From NCBI RefSeq assembly GCF_018618415.1, contig NZ_JACSMA010000002.1:62001-126000 (forward strand): 64,000 nucleotides of DNA, given 5' to 3'. The position numbers and the translations under genes were made by a program. The DNA comes from Exiguobacterium sp. s146. GTDB taxonomy: Bacteria; Bacillota; Bacilli; Exiguobacteriales; Exiguobacteriaceae. Below, piece after piece: positions 35,171 through 44,436 of the stretch. Below the pieces are notes generated by a model. It saw nothing but the letters and a program-made list of their open reading frames with translations, searched no databases and had not been told where the DNA came from. Positions within the stretch are counted from its first letter, which is position 1; each line of letters begins with the position of its first letter.

Positions 35171-36121
35171 CTAGTCTATGTCTCTTTGAAATAATCGGAA
35201 TTTTCGAAAAAACTCCTCAACTTCATCATAAATATTTTGATACGATAGTTCAAATGATTTTCGTCCCATCTCGACCCAAATTCCATTAAATTGATGACGG
35301 AACCATGTCAATTGCCGTTTGGCGAACTTACGCGTGTGCTGTTTGAGCGTCTCGGTCATCTGTTCCCGTGTCATCAATCCATCAAGATACGGAACGACCT
35401 CTTTGTAACCGATGGCCCGCATCGCTTGCGTGTCCCGATACCCGGCCGCGAGCAAGCGCTCGACTTCCTCGATGAGACCCGCTTTGAGCATCAGGTCGAC
35501 TCGATCGTTGATGCGCGCATAGAGCACGTCCCGGTCCGCATGCAAGACGAACAATTGATAGGCGTAATGCTCGGACGGGAGGCTATCCATCGCCTGGGCA
35601 TCCCCCTGGAGCGCGACTTCAAGGGCCCGGATGACACGGCGGACGTTATTTGGATGAATGCTCTCGGCCCGTTTTGGGTCGAGTGCCTGCAAGCGCGCAT
35701 GTAACGCTTCCGGTCCATCCGTCTCCGCCTCTAATTCCAGCGCCTCCCGTAATTCGTGATTGACCGGCCGCTCCGTGAACTCGTAATCATATAGAATCGC
35801 ACGGATGTAGAGACCCGTCCCGCCGACCAGAATCGGCAATTTGCCGCGCGCATAAATGTCATCGATCGCCGCTCGGGCCAACGTCTGGAATGTGGCGACG
35901 CTCATCGCCTCATCCGGATCACATATATCAATCAAATGGTGTGGAATCCCTTCCGCCTCTTCGACCGTCACTTTCGCCGACCCGATATCCATGCCGCGAT
36001 ACACTTGGACCGAATCGCCCGATACGATTTCGCCGTTGAACGCTTTGGCGAGCTCAATCCCTGTCTTCGTCTTCCCGACTGCCGTCGGTCCGACGAGGAC
36101 AATGACTGGTGTCTTTTCCAT
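35171..36121 (-). CDS. miaA: tRNA dimethylallyltransferase
   Basis: Isopentenylates A37 of tRNAs reading U-starting codons. 316 residues. P-loop GPTAVGKTKTG, then EIVSGDSVQVYRGMDIGSAK, HHLIDICDP and GGTGLYIRA; AKRQLTWFRHQ near the C-terminus is the tRNA-binding signature. ATG at 36121 is favoured over one three codons earlier because GAGGAG is eight bases upstream. Followed by hfq. Confidence 0.97.
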   Translation of the reverse strand: MEKTPVIVLVGPTAVGKTKTGIELAKAFNGEIVSGDSVQVYRGMDIGSAKVTVEEAEGIPHHLIDICDPDEAMSVATFQTLARAAIDDIYARGKLPILVGGTGLYIRAILYDYEFTERPVNHELREALELEAETDGPEALHARLQALDPKRAESIHPNNVRRVIRALEVALQGDAQAMDSLPSEHYAYQLFVLHADRDVLYARINDRVDLMLKAGLIEEVERLLAAGYRDTQAMRAIGYKEVVPYLDGLMTREQMTETLKQHTRKFAKRQLTWFRHQFNGIWVEMGRKSFELSYQNIYDEVEEFFRKFRLFQRDID

Positions 36122-36169
36122 CCTTGTCACTCCTCAAACGAAAGACCGTCCCTGAAAGGAAACGGTCCG

Positions 36170-36265
36170 TCAAATTCTTCTTTTAATTGTATCATCAAAC
36201 ACGACCGCAAACAGCATCCATCCGCATAATAATAGTCCCATCAGCAAAATTAAGCCGTCACTCAT
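36170..36265 (-). CDS. 31-residue membrane peptide upstream of miaA
   Basis: ATG at 36265 with AAGGAGGCGACC upstream, one of the better ribosome-binding sites in the window. Product starts MSDGLILLMGLLLCGWMLF, one hydrophobic span with a central Cys, and ends in an acidic-then-basic tail FDDTIKRRI. A moderate hairpin (GACCGTTTCC...GGGACGGTC) separates it from miaA. No known relative recognised. The strong ribosome-binding site and clean span support a real small gene. Confidence 0.6.
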   Translation of the reverse strand: MSDGLILLMGLLLCGWMLFAVVFDDTIKRRI

Positions 36266-36330
36266 CCGAGGTCGCCTCCTTTTATGTACTTCATTCCCAC
36301 TTTTCACATTTTAGACACAAATGAATGCGT

Positions 36331-36361
36331 AAAAAAACGACGCTCCCTGAGGAGCATCGTT
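36331..36361 (-). terminator. terminator of the AmiS/UreI gene
   Basis: AACGATGCTCC and GGAGCGTCGTT pair (one mismatch) with CTGA/TCAG loop, then seven T on the minus strand. Confidence 0.85.
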
Positions 36362-36960
36362 CATTGTGTCACTTCTACTAAATGGCGCTGGTGCCACATT
36401 GTCAATCCAAAATAAAGAATCGCGGTTCCGCTCGCGGCCCACCACATGACGTTATAGAGCGGCGTCATCAAGTTGGCAAGACCGAACAGTGCCGGAATGA
36501 TCAACGTCAACCAGGCGAGCACGAAGGCGACCCGGGCTGTCAACCCGTCAATCTGGCGTCCTAGACCCATTCCCATAAAGAACAGTCCCCATAAGAACGA
36601 CCAGAACAACCAGGTGACCGCGCCCATCATATCGCCCGTCGTGAATGCGATCACCGCATAAAAGACGGCTGAAATCGATACGAAGAGCGAGAACCATCCG
36701 ACGCCACGGCCGTCCAAATTGAATAAAAACGTCACGCCGACGTACAAATAGGTGAACGCGAACAAGTAGATGCTGGCATAGCCGAACATCTCCGCCGAAC
36801 TCGCCTCGACGACGAGCCACGTCGCGATGAACGTCTGCAACAGTCCAGTCAAGAGACTAAACACACCCGCACTCTTGACGTCTACTTTTCCAAACAAAAC
36901 GAGGCTGTTGATGAACAGTGCCACGCCTCCAAATAATAAACTGATATTTCCCACACTCAT
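36361..36960 (-). CDS. AmiS/UreI family transporter
   Basis: 199 residues, six hydrophobic spans, N-terminus MSVGNISLLFGGVALFINSL. Conserved family features include LDGRGVGWFSLF, WLFWSFLWGLFF and the C-terminal WWAASGTAILYFGLTMW. Members are proton-gated urea or aliphatic-amide channels. No urease or amidase gene lies in the window, so the amide transported is open. RBS GGAGCAATG-type (AAGGAGC before ATG 36960). Own terminator; upstream region to PPK2 is short. Confidence 0.9.
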   Translation of the reverse strand: MSVGNISLLFGGVALFINSLVLFGKVDVKSAGVFSLLTGLLQTFIATWLVVEASSAEMFGYASIYLFAFTYLYVGVTFLFNLDGRGVGWFSLFVSISAVFYAVIAFTTGDMMGAVTWLFWSFLWGLFFMGMGLGRQIDGLTARVAFVLAWLTLIIPALFGLANLMTPLYNVMWWAASGTAILYFGLTMWHQRHLVEVTQ

Positions 36961-37067
36961 TGCTCCTTCGTACAGATGTCTGACGTCTAATTTTATCTAC
37001 GTCCACTGTAACGTGAATTCGCTTTCAGTGCAAGTGGAGAAATGGGTGTTCACGGACTCGACAAACG

Positions 37068-37928
37068 TCACTCGTTTTCGAGCGTCGCAATCGCCTCATC
37101 GATGCGTTCCTGTTCGTCTTCGGTGAACGTCGGAAACTGCGGATCGATGTCTTCTAACACATCAATCATGACCGTCGAGACGATATAACGGGCGTACCAG
37201 TCATCATCTGCCGGAAGCACATACCACGGGGAGCGTTCGGTCGCCGTGTTCGATAACATCTCCTCAAAGATGGCTTGATAATCGTCCCAATGCTTACGTT
37301 CCTCGACGTCGCTGAACGAGAACTCCCAATTCTTGCTCGGATCCTTCAGTCGCTCGAGCAAGCGGTCCCGCTGCACTTCCTTCGATACATTAAAGAAGAA
37401 CTTGATGACCGCGAACCCGTTCTCATGCAAATATTGCTCATAATCGTTAATTTGACGATACCGCACGTTCCAAACCGATTCTTTGTCTTCGTCGTCTGGG
37501 ATGACCTCTTCTCCGAGCAGGTCATGGACACGAGGGGCAATCACTTCCTCGTAATGGGAACGGTTCAAAATCCCGACCTGTCCGCGTTCCGGCATCAGGT
37601 CATGCATCCGCCAGAGATAATCATGCTTCTTCTCCGTATCCGACGGTTTTTGGAACGCGTTCGTCTTCAATCCTTGCGCGTTCAGATTTGAAAAGATATA
37701 ACTGATCGCCTCATCCTTGCCACCCGCATCGAGCGCCTGTAAGACGACGACGACACCTTTTTTGGCCTCGGCATATAGTTTCCAATGCAATTCCTTCAAT
37801 CTTTCGACGCTCTCTGGAATCAGTTCGTTTTGTAACGTATCATCTGATGGCCGGTCCTTGATCGTGGTCGGGTAATCGCTTAAGCGAATCCCATTTTTAT
37901 GGTCAATGCGAAACGATTGAATGTTCAT
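37068..37928 (-). CDS. ppk2: polyphosphate kinase 2 family
   Basis: 286-residue P-loop kinase using inorganic polyphosphate to phosphorylate nucleoside (di)phosphates, or the reverse. Walker A LDAGGKDEAI, lid-module region GLKTNAFQKPSD, Walker B-like GILNRSHYEEV with catalytic acidic residues. One PPK2 domain, so probably class I or III; the class cannot be settled by eye. The ATG at 37928 has AGGAGGAC upstream. The gene stands alone. Confidence 0.93.
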   Translation of the reverse strand: MNIQSFRIDHKNGIRLSDYPTTIKDRPSDDTLQNELIPESVERLKELHWKLYAEAKKGVVVVLQALDAGGKDEAISYIFSNLNAQGLKTNAFQKPSDTEKKHDYLWRMHDLMPERGQVGILNRSHYEEVIAPRVHDLLGEEVIPDDEDKESVWNVRYRQINDYEQYLHENGFAVIKFFFNVSKEVQRDRLLERLKDPSKNWEFSFSDVEERKHWDDYQAIFEEMLSNTATERSPWYVLPADDDWYARYIVSTVMIDVLEDIDPQFPTFTEDEQERIDEAIATLENE

Positions 37929-38000
37929 ATGTCCTCCTTGATTACGACAAATTTATACGTACTATCCGTATTTACCCTATTCCTACAAAAAGTAGCGACA

Positions 38001-38034
38001 AAAAATCCTTTCCGCCGAAACGGAAAGGATCTTT
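38001..38034 (-). terminator. terminator of the M4 protease gene
   Basis: ATCCTTTCCG (38005-38014) and CGGAAAGGAT (38021-38030) perfect arms with a 6-nt loop; TTTTTTG follows on the minus strand. Confidence 0.9.
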
Positions 38035-38047
38035 GAATGGGCTCGGC

Positions 38048-39577
38048 TTAGTAGATTCCGACCGCGTCGAACGATTTCGCCGCCGCGACCGCTTGTGTAC
38101 TCGTTGAACCGTACAAGTCTTTAGCTGACTGTACGACTGCTTGACGTAGGCTCGAGAAGTTCGATGTCGGTGTCAAGTAGACGGTGAGTGCACGGTAGTA
38201 TACATCGCCCATTTGCTTGACGCCGATGCCTTGAACCGATACACCGTAGTGTGAGCCACCGCTCGCGAACAAGTAGGCCGCCTTGTTGACGATACCTGAG
38301 TTGATATGGACGCCACCGTTGTCTTGCGTCCCTGTGTAGCGGACCGAGTAGTGGTCCGGGTCACCGTTGGCCGCTGGGTTCGACATCGAACGGAGACCGT
38401 CCCCGGCGATCCCCGGCGTATAGATGTCTTCCCCGACCAACCAGTCGAAGTTCGAGCCAACGCTGTACTCCGCGACCGTACCGAAGATATCAGAGATCGC
38501 CTCGTTGATGGCTCCTGATTCGTTCTGATAGATCAAACCGGCCGTATACTCTGTGACCGCGTGTGACAATTCGTGAGCTACGACGTCAAGTGCGCCCGAG
38601 AGGTATGTGAACGTTCGGCCGTCACCGTCACCGTACACCATCTTGCTGCCATCCCAGAACGCGTTGTTGTAACTGCGGCTATAGTGGACCGTTGAGTTAA
38701 GGGCCGCGCCGTTGTTATCGTAACTGTTGCGTCCATAAGTATTCTTGAAGAAGTCATATGTCTTCGTCGCGTTGACATGGGCGCTGACCGCTGCCCGGTC
38801 ATACGTCGTGTTCAAGACGTTATCGACATCGGCCCAAAGTGATCCTGGAAGCGTCGTCCGGTTTTTCGCATCATACGTATAGATGCCTTTACCGCGTGTC
38901 AAGTCCTGGAGATAGTAATATGAACCGCTCTTCGTCGTCTTGAACGTTTGGCTCTGACCAAGGACGTCGATTCCCGTACCCGTATACGTCGTTCCCGTCA
39001 CGCCATTCGCCGGTTTGGCGTGCGACAATTGGTTGTATTTGTTCAATACTTTTCCACTTGCCGCATCGATGAAGTACGTCCAGCGTGACGGCTCATCCGC
39101 ATCAAGGATTGTCCCGGTCACTTCATACGCGTAGACTGCTTCTTCCCCGTTCGGATAGACGACGAGTTCAGCTGCTGGCTCAAGCTCATATGCGCCTTTA
39201 TGGCCGACAAGCTCTTTATAACGAGCGACCGCTTTTGGTTCATTCAGTTTGATCGACTTATGTAATCCTTTGAGTTGTTTCGTGTCATCGACGACCGTCT
39301 TCAATTGACCGTCGTTATCGACGACACCGACGACGATTCCGCCGAAGACCGGTACACCGTCAACCGTCTGTTGCAATTTGACGACTTGTCCGACTTTGTC
39401 ACGTTTCGATTCGAGTGTTTTGAATTCACCTTTCGCTTTCGCATACTCTTTGACGATTGTCGTCGGAGCCTCGTTCGATGGTTTCGTCAACGTGCCCGAT
39501 TTGAGCTCCGCCGCGCCGACCAGTTGCGGCACGAGCAAGACGCCGGCGATGAGTGATGTAGATAAAACTTTTTTCAT
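38048..39577 (-). CDS. M4 family secreted metalloprotease (thermolysin/bacillolysin-like)
   Basis: 509-residue preproenzyme. Signal peptide [23 protein letters not shown] (cleaved near AEL), then FTP and PepSY propeptide regions to about residue 187, then a mature enzyme of about 320 residues starting near [10 protein letters not shown]. Zinc motif HELSH (His335, Glu336, His339) with third ligand Glu359 in [10 protein letters not shown]. The active-site His in the C-terminal region [14 protein letters not shown] is also present. Start has AAGGAGGG. Extracellular protein degradation; nearly all M4 landmarks intact, so expected to be active. Confidence 0.95.
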   Translation of the reverse strand: MKKVLSTSLIAGVLLVPQLVGAAELKSGTLTKPSNEAPTTIVKEYAKAKGEFKTLESKRDKVGQVVKLQQTVDGVPVFGGIVVGVVDNDGQLKTVVDDTKQLKGLHKSIKLNEPKAVARYKELVGHKGAYELEPAAELVVYPNGEEAVYAYEVTGTILDADEPSRWTYFIDAASGKVLNKYNQLSHAKPANGVTGTTYTGTGIDVLGQSQTFKTTKSGSYYYLQDLTRGKGIYTYDAKNRTTLPGSLWADVDNVLNTTYDRAAVSAHVNATKTYDFFKNTYGRNSYDNNGAALNSTVHYSRSYNNAFWDGSKMVYGDGDGRTFTYLSGALDVVAHELSHAVTEYTAGLIYQNESGAINEAISDIFGTVAEYSVGSNFDWLVGEDIYTPGIAGDGLRSMSNPAANGDPDHYSVRYTGTQDNGGVHINSGIVNKAAYLFASGGSHYGVSVQGIGVKQMGDVYYRALTVYLTPTSNFSSLRQAVVQSAKDLYGSTSTQAVAAAKSFDAVGIY

Positions 39578-39720
39578 ATGTGTTTCCCTCCTTATGTGGT
39601 GTCTCCTACTTTACATAGTTTCCCACAGTTAATGAATCCAACTATCTAATTATTTTGACAATTCAAATTATTAAGACATTTGTCCTACTGACGTGACTCC
39701 GTTAGTCATTTCAACCATGA

Positions 39721-39749
39721 AAAAAAAGCGTCACCGTGGAAGGTGACGC
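39721..39749 (-). terminator. terminator of ABC permease gene
   Basis: GCGTCACC and GGTGACGC perfect arms with 6-nt loop and eight T on the minus strand. Confidence 0.88.
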
Positions 39750-39755
39750 CAGTCC

Positions 39756-40754
39756 TCAATACACATCTTTTTGTGTGAAATGGTAAAACGCATAGGCGAG
39801 AGCCGCCATCGACCAGACGAATATGACGATGAGCGAGAACGGTAACGTCATCCCTTCAATCGGTGGGGCTTGCCCCTCGAGATAGGTATGAAGACCGAAG
39901 TTGACGTTCACCAAATATTTCGAGCTGTCCCAGTTCGACCCGAGCGACGTGAGGAGCGGTCCTGAAATCAGGACGGCCATCATAATCCCGATTCCGGTCG
40001 CGGTATTTTTGACGATGACGGAAATCATGAGGGCGATCGTCCCAACGGCCGCGACGACGAACCAAGATAAGCCGACCGACATGAGCAAATATTGCCACAT
40101 CGGTAACGTATGGACAAAGTCGGTCGAGAACGTCCCTGTCGCCGAGGCTTGGAATCCTGTCAAAATCGGGGCGGTCCAACCGTCCCAACCGAGCACGATG
40201 CCGGAGATGGCATAGCTGACGAGTGCCGTGATGAAGATAAGAATCGACGTATATAGGAGCGTCGTCATCCATTTGGCCAACAAAATCTTGAAGCGTCGGA
40301 CCGGACGGGACAACAACGTCTTAATGGTGCCGTCATTATGCTCACCGCTGACGATGTCCGCCATCAGCACGATGATAAAGAGCGGCAGCACGAGCGTCGT
40401 CCCTTGCGAGAAGAAGACACGCATGAACGTCGGGGCCCCAGGGTAGTTCGGGTTAATATCATTATCTAAGTAGTATTGATTTTGTTGCACCTGGAACTCC
40501 AGGATTTGACGGAACTCGTCCTGAACGTTCGCCGAGGCGAGCCGGTTTTGCGTATCGACGATTTCTTGCTGCAAGTCGACACGCCAGTCGATCGTCCCTT
40601 GTTCTTCTCGTTGCTTCTCGATTTGCCGGTAGTTGGCATACGTGAACATCGAAACGAGCACGATCAGAATAATCGACACGACGAGCAGACGACGCTTTTT
40701 ATGAATCTTTAAGACTTCGTTCCGAATCAGGCCAAGGATTGACGGATTAGACAA
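39756..40754 (-). CDS. ABC-2 type exporter permease
   Basis: About 332 residues, six membrane spans. The first span (LLVVSIILIVLVSMFTYA) is followed by a long (~90-residue) charged extracytoplasmic helical region with IEKQREEQ and EFRQILEFQVQQNQYY, as in NatB/BcrB-like exporters. The start is ambiguous: the GTG at 40763 lies within GGGGGTG, so I prefer the TTG at 40754, which has that G-run six bases upstream. The frame overlaps the ATPase stop (40747), indicating coupled translation. Exports an unidentified substrate. Confidence 0.83.
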   Translation of the reverse strand: MSNPSILGLIRNEVLKIHKKRRLLVVSIILIVLVSMFTYANYRQIEKQREEQGTIDWRVDLQQEIVDTQNRLASANVQDEFRQILEFQVQQNQYYLDNDINPNYPGAPTFMRVFFSQGTTLVLPLFIIVLMADIVSGEHNDGTIKTLLSRPVRRFKILLAKWMTTLLYTSILIFITALVSYAISGIVLGWDGWTAPILTGFQASATGTFSTDFVHTLPMWQYLLMSVGLSWFVVAAVGTIALMISVIVKNTATGIGIMMAVLISGPLLTSLGSNWDSSKYLVNVNFGLHTYLEGQAPPIEGMTLPFSLIVIFVWSMAALAYAFYHFTQKDVY

Positions 40755-41670
40755 TATGGTCACCCCCGGTCAATGAGATAAACAATTCTTCGAGCGTCTG
40801 GACACGTCGTTCGATTCCGTAGACATCGACGCCGCGATCGAGTAAGTAGCGATTCAATCGGGCCGTATCGTCTAAGTTCATCGACACCCGAATCGTCCGT
40901 TCGTCGACGACGTCAGCATGATCGATCGATTCGAAGCCACGGATAATCGGCAACACTTCAAAACTGTCGGCCACATGGACATCGACCGTCGACGCCAATT
41001 CATGAATCAACTCCTCGACCGTCCCGACTTTGACGATTTTCCCGCGCGACATGATGGCGACGCGGTCCGCAAGTAGCTCAATCTCGGCCAAGATGTGGCT
41101 CGAGACGAGGACGCTCAGACCTGTCTCTTCGACGAGACGGCGGATGAAGAGACGCAGGTCACGAATCCCCATCGGGTCGAGCCCGTTCGTCGGTTCATCG
41201 AGAATCAAGACACGCGGATTGTTGAGCATGGCTTGGGCGATGCCGAGCCGTTGCCGCATCCCGAGCGAGTACGTCTTCACTTTGTCATCGATTCGCGCCG
41301 TCAAATCGACGAGATCGATGACTTCTTGAATGCGGGCCTCGTCGACACCGGGCAACATCCGGGCGAACGCGTTCAAGTTCTCACGCCCGCTCATGAACTT
41401 GTACAGTTCAGGATTCTCAACGATGGCACCGATTTGATTCATCGCCTGAACGAATTGTCGTTCGACGCTGAACCCACAAATCGAGACGGTCCCGTTCGTC
41501 GGCTTAATCAACCCGACGATCATCCGGATCGTAGTCGTCTTTCCGGCTCCGTTCGGACCTAAAAAGCCGAACACTTCCCCAGGGAACACATCGAACGAGA
41601 TGTCATCGATGATCGTTTTCTTACCGATTACTTTTGTCAAATGGTCTATTTTCAATGTTGGTTGCATCAT
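40747..41670 (-). CDS. ABC exporter ATP-binding protein
   Basis: 307 residues. Walker A GPNGAGKTTT, signature YSLGMRQRLG, Walker B VLILDEPTNGLDP, switch SSHILAEIE, plus a C-terminal ~80-residue extension common in peptide and antibiotic exporters. The N-terminal KIDHLTKVIGKKTIIDD is typical. The ATG at 41670 follows GGAGAGG; the longer frame upstream has no start signal. Works with the overlapping permease gene. Substrate unknown; bacitracin-type resistance exporters look similar but are not the only option. Confidence 0.9.
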   Translation of the reverse strand: MMQPTLKIDHLTKVIGKKTIIDDISFDVFPGEVFGFLGPNGAGKTTTIRMIVGLIKPTNGTVSICGFSVERQFVQAMNQIGAIVENPELYKFMSGRENLNAFARMLPGVDEARIQEVIDLVDLTARIDDKVKTYSLGMRQRLGIAQAMLNNPRVLILDEPTNGLDPMGIRDLRLFIRRLVEETGLSVLVSSHILAEIELLADRVAIMSRGKIVKVGTVEELIHELASTVDVHVADSFEVLPIIRGFESIDHADVVDERTIRVSMNLDDTARLNRYLLDRGVDVYGIERRVQTLEELFISLTGGDHIV

Positions 41671-41784
41671 CTCACCTCTCCTACATTCTATCGGACTCGT
41701 CCGCATCTGTCCTATTCGAACATTCACATAGGGCAGGTTCAAACTTATTTGATATGATAGTTCTATAGAAAGTGAGGTCATCAC

Positions 41785-42534
41785 ATGAAAAATGGGAAAT
41801 GGTATACGTTTTTAATCGGGTCTGTCTTATTGACGGGCATCGCTTTATACGGGTTATGGATCGGTTATCAAGATATCGTTAATCCACCGGAACGGACACT
41901 CTCGGTCAGCGAAGACGCGAGACCCGAACCCGTCGGTGACGTATACGTCGCACTCGGAGATTCATTGACACGCGGCGTCGGTTCAACTTCTGGGGCCGGA
42001 TACGTCCAACCGGTCGGCGCAGCGCTCGAGGAAGATGACATCCGCACGCAGAACCTGGCCGTCTCCGGTGCCCGGACGGAAGACTTATTGGCACAGCTCG
42101 AACAACCCGAAGTGAGACGCACGATTGAGAACGCCCGCTATATCACGCTCACGATTGGCGGCAACGACTTGTTCAACCGCGGCGAGAACGTCGACAACTT
42201 CGAATCGGTCGATATCGAACAAGTCGTGACCGATGCGAAGACGAACTTGAATGACATTTTCGAACAAGTTCGCGGATTGAACGATACGGCGCAAATCGTC
42301 TATATCGCGCTCTATAACCCGTTCCAAGAGAACGAGAACGGCGAGGCGTTCAATCAATTGATTCTCGATTGGAACGCTTCGGCAGCCACGTTCGGTAACG
42401 CGCAACGCATCGATGTGATCGACCCGTTCGCTTACGTCTCGGACGTCAGACGCGACCTGGCGACCGACCAGTTCCATCCGAGCGACCGCACGTATGAGAA
42501 GTTAGCCGAGGACGTTTTGTTCATCCTCGAATAA
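41785..42534 (+). CDS. SGNH/GDSL-family esterase, membrane-anchored
   Basis: 249 residues with an N-terminal hydrophobic segment (about 8-28) that may be a signal anchor, then the hydrolase domain. Block I GDSLTRG (nucleophile Ser60), block III GGNDLF, block V DQFHPSDRTY with the catalytic Asp and His. Likely acts outside the membrane on a lipid or cell-wall ester; resembles Bacillus YpmR-like proteins. RBS AAAGTGAGG. Divergent from the ABC exporter; a -10-like TATGAT lies in the 115-bp intergenic region. Confidence 0.88.
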   Translation: MKNGKWYTFLIGSVLLTGIALYGLWIGYQDIVNPPERTLSVSEDARPEPVGDVYVALGDSLTRGVGSTSGAGYVQPVGAALEEDDIRTQNLAVSGARTEDLLAQLEQPEVRRTIENARYITLTIGGNDLFNRGENVDNFESVDIEQVVTDAKTNLNDIFEQVRGLNDTAQIVYIALYNPFQENENGEAFNQLILDWNASAATFGNAQRIDVIDPFAYVSDVRRDLATDQFHPSDRTYEKLAEDVLFILE

Positions 42535-42539
42535 GCAAC

Positions 42540-42570
42540 ATGGCCTGATCATCGCGATCAGGCCATTTTT
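42540..42570. terminator. terminator GDSL gene / GNAT gene (convergent)
   Basis: ATGGCCTGATC and GATCAGGCCAT arms, 5-nt loop, then five T. The minus-strand GNAT stop lies at its right edge. Confidence 0.88.
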
Positions 42571-43241
42571 CATCGTTCATATTTGACGAGCCAGCTCTCT
42601 CCATTACGCTCCATCGTCGTCCCGAACCAACCTGCCTTCAATAAGGCGACTTGTTGCTCGGTCTCGCCCATATCAAGCCACTTCGTTTCACCGTGCGGTC
42701 GCCAGTCGCTGTGCAGTTCCTTCATAAAAATGTAGCGCAACTTGCCGCCATATTTCGGTTTAAGGGCACCGATGCGAAGGCCGAGGGCGAACTTGTCCTT
42801 CAGACTCGGGATATTGAAAGGTGCCACGGTCGCACAGACGAGATCGAACCGACTCCCATGTTCAAGCTCTTTCATGAGGAGCTTGCCGAGATGCTGTTGC
42901 AGGCCGTAACCGCGATAGTCCGGATGGACGTTCGTCACTTCTTGATACAAGATGCGGTCGAGCGCATCAGACGGATAACCGATATCGTATCCTAGATGCT
43001 CCTCGTCGAGCGGCGGGATGAGCAGTGCACGGAACGCGATTAACGTCCCTTCATGAAACGCTCCAATCAAGGTGCGGTCGGTCAACAGCTTCACGAACTC
43101 CTCGGTCGTGAGCGATTGATACTGACTCCCTTCCGTCAACGTGTCCATGACGGCCTGTTGCACCGCCTCGATCTGTTCGAGCTCTGTCATCGTCAAATAG
43201 TTGACCTCGATGTCGAGGCCGTTACACTCACCGTGCCACAT
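42570..43241 (-). CDS. GNAT family N-acetyltransferase linked to the epimerase gene
   Basis: 223 residues from the ATG at 43241, chosen since GGAGGG precedes it by seven bases; a further upstream ATG (43262) has no site. The N-terminal ~90 residues include the first GNAT strand and a long helix (LEQIEAVQQAVMD); the acetyl-CoA-binding region is DYRGYGLQQHLGKLLM (Q/RxxGxG/A variant). The C-terminal part from about 190 (WLDMGETEQQVALLKAGWFG) is outside the core GNAT fold. It overlaps the epimerase 3' end by 14 bases, so the two enzymes probably act on related compounds. Substrate unknown. Confidence 0.82.
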   Translation of the reverse strand: MWHGECNGLDIEVNYLTMTELEQIEAVQQAVMDTLTEGSQYQSLTTEEFVKLLTDRTLIGAFHEGTLIAFRALLIPPLDEEHLGYDIGYPSDALDRILYQEVTNVHPDYRGYGLQQHLGKLLMKELEHGSRFDLVCATVAPFNIPSLKDKFALGLRIGALKPKYGGKLRYIFMKELHSDWRPHGETKWLDMGETEQQVALLKAGWFGTTMERNGESWLVKYER

Positions 43242-44358
43242 GGTCGGACCCTCCGACGACATACGTCGCCGTCGTCAGACGTGACAGAACGGCCTCATCG
43301 ACGTCGACACCGAGACCGGCTCCATCGGACAGGCGGATGAACGGCAAGTCATACACCAAGTTGCCGATGTCTTCAGCGAACCGAAGCGGCCCTGTCAATT
43401 CGACCGATTGGACGATTTTACTCGAGAAGGCGACATGGAAGCCTGCGCTCGAGGCGACCGACGATTCGACCATCGACCCGATTTGACACTCGATGCCCGA
43501 CATTTCGGCCATGTGGACGAGCTTTTTCGCCGGGTAGATGCCGCCGCACTTCATCAATTTGATATTCACTTTGTGGGCGGCCTGCATCATCGTCAACCGA
43601 CGCATCTCAGGGATGCCGCGTACGCCCTCGTCTATCATGAGCGGCACCGAAATCTTCCCTTTCACTTCGACCATGCCTTCAAAGTCGTCGGCCTTGACCG
43701 GCTGTTCGACCCAATCGATTTGGAACGGTTCAAGTTGCTTCATCGCTTGCAGTGTCTTAGCGGCATTGACCCAGCCCTGATTGACGTCGACCCGAATCGG
43801 CACATCCGGACCAACGGCACGCCGAACCGCCTCGACACGGCGTACGTCCGAGGCGACATCGACTCCGACTTTCATCTTGACGGCCGTGTACCCTTGCTCG
43901 ATCTGTTCGCGGGCCTCGGCCGCCATCGCCTCCGGCTCCCCGATACTGAGGACGTGTGTGACCGGGAAGGCGTCGTGATACCGGCCGCCGAGCAAATCAT
44001 ACACCGGAAGCCCGAGCTTTTTCCCGACGACGTCATGACAGGCGATATCGAGCGCCGCTTTCGCCGCCGGCACGTCACGGATTGCCCGGTCCATCACGTC
44101 GTGAATCCGTTCCATCTGCATCGGGTTTTCGCCGATCAAGAGCGGGCCGAGCACATGTCGAATCACACTGATTGTACTATCAAGCGATTCGCCCGTGACG
44201 TGTTCATCGGCGACGGCCTCGCCATAGCCGACATGACCACATTCGGTCGTCAATTTCACGATCACTGACGGCATGTCGTCATAACGATGGTAACTGACGA
44301 TAAATGGGACCTTTAACGGCAGTCGAATCGCAAACAGTTCAATCTTCTCTATTCTCAT
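43228..44358 (-). CDS. enolase-superfamily epimerase/racemase (MLE subgroup)
   Basis: 376 residues from the ATG with AAGGAG seven bases upstream (two codons into the longest frame). An N-terminal capping domain, then a TIM barrel. General-base motif KMK (Lys161, Lys163), metal ligands Asp191 (RVDVNQGW), Glu218 (WVEQP) and Asp243 (MIDEG), second lysine region VNIKLMKCGG (Lys267/270). This is the dipeptide-epimerase/o-succinylbenzoate/muconate-cycloisomerase layout. The DxD that binds the dipeptide amino group in Ala-Glu epimerases is replaced by ELTGPLRF, so the substrate is uncertain. Followed by an overlapping GNAT; divergent from a regulator. Confidence 0.85.
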   Translation of the reverse strand: MRIEKIELFAIRLPLKVPFIVSYHRYDDMPSVIVKLTTECGHVGYGEAVADEHVTGESLDSTISVIRHVLGPLLIGENPMQMERIHDVMDRAIRDVPAAKAALDIACHDVVGKKLGLPVYDLLGGRYHDAFPVTHVLSIGEPEAMAAEAREQIEQGYTAVKMKVGVDVASDVRRVEAVRRAVGPDVPIRVDVNQGWVNAAKTLQAMKQLEPFQIDWVEQPVKADDFEGMVEVKGKISVPLMIDEGVRGIPEMRRLTMMQAAHKVNIKLMKCGGIYPAKKLVHMAEMSGIECQIGSMVESSVASSAGFHVAFSSKIVQSVELTGPLRFAEDIGNLVYDLPFIRLSDGAGLGVDVDEAVLSRLTTATYVVGGSDHVAR

Positions 44359-44395
44359 ATCCATTCTCCTTTACTTTTTCTAAGTCATTAGTTAT

Positions 44396-44420
44396 ATTGT
44401 CGTTAAATAGTCGTTAAATT
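44396..44420. promoter_or_regulatory. paired GTCGTTA repeat, probable operator (copy A)
   Basis: ATTGTCGTTAAATAGTCGTTAA contains GTCGTTAAAT twice, 11 bp apart, i.e. on one face of the helix. It lies between the divergent epimerase and regulator genes and recurs in front of the NhaC gene at 47105. Confidence 0.6.
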
Positions 44421-44436
44421 GCAAGGAGGAGTTCTC

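Noticed and set aside
43408-44268. 286-codon plus-strand frame inside the epimerase gene
   Set aside because: Complete shadow of the enolase-family gene; His/Arg/Asp-rich and without ribosome-binding site.
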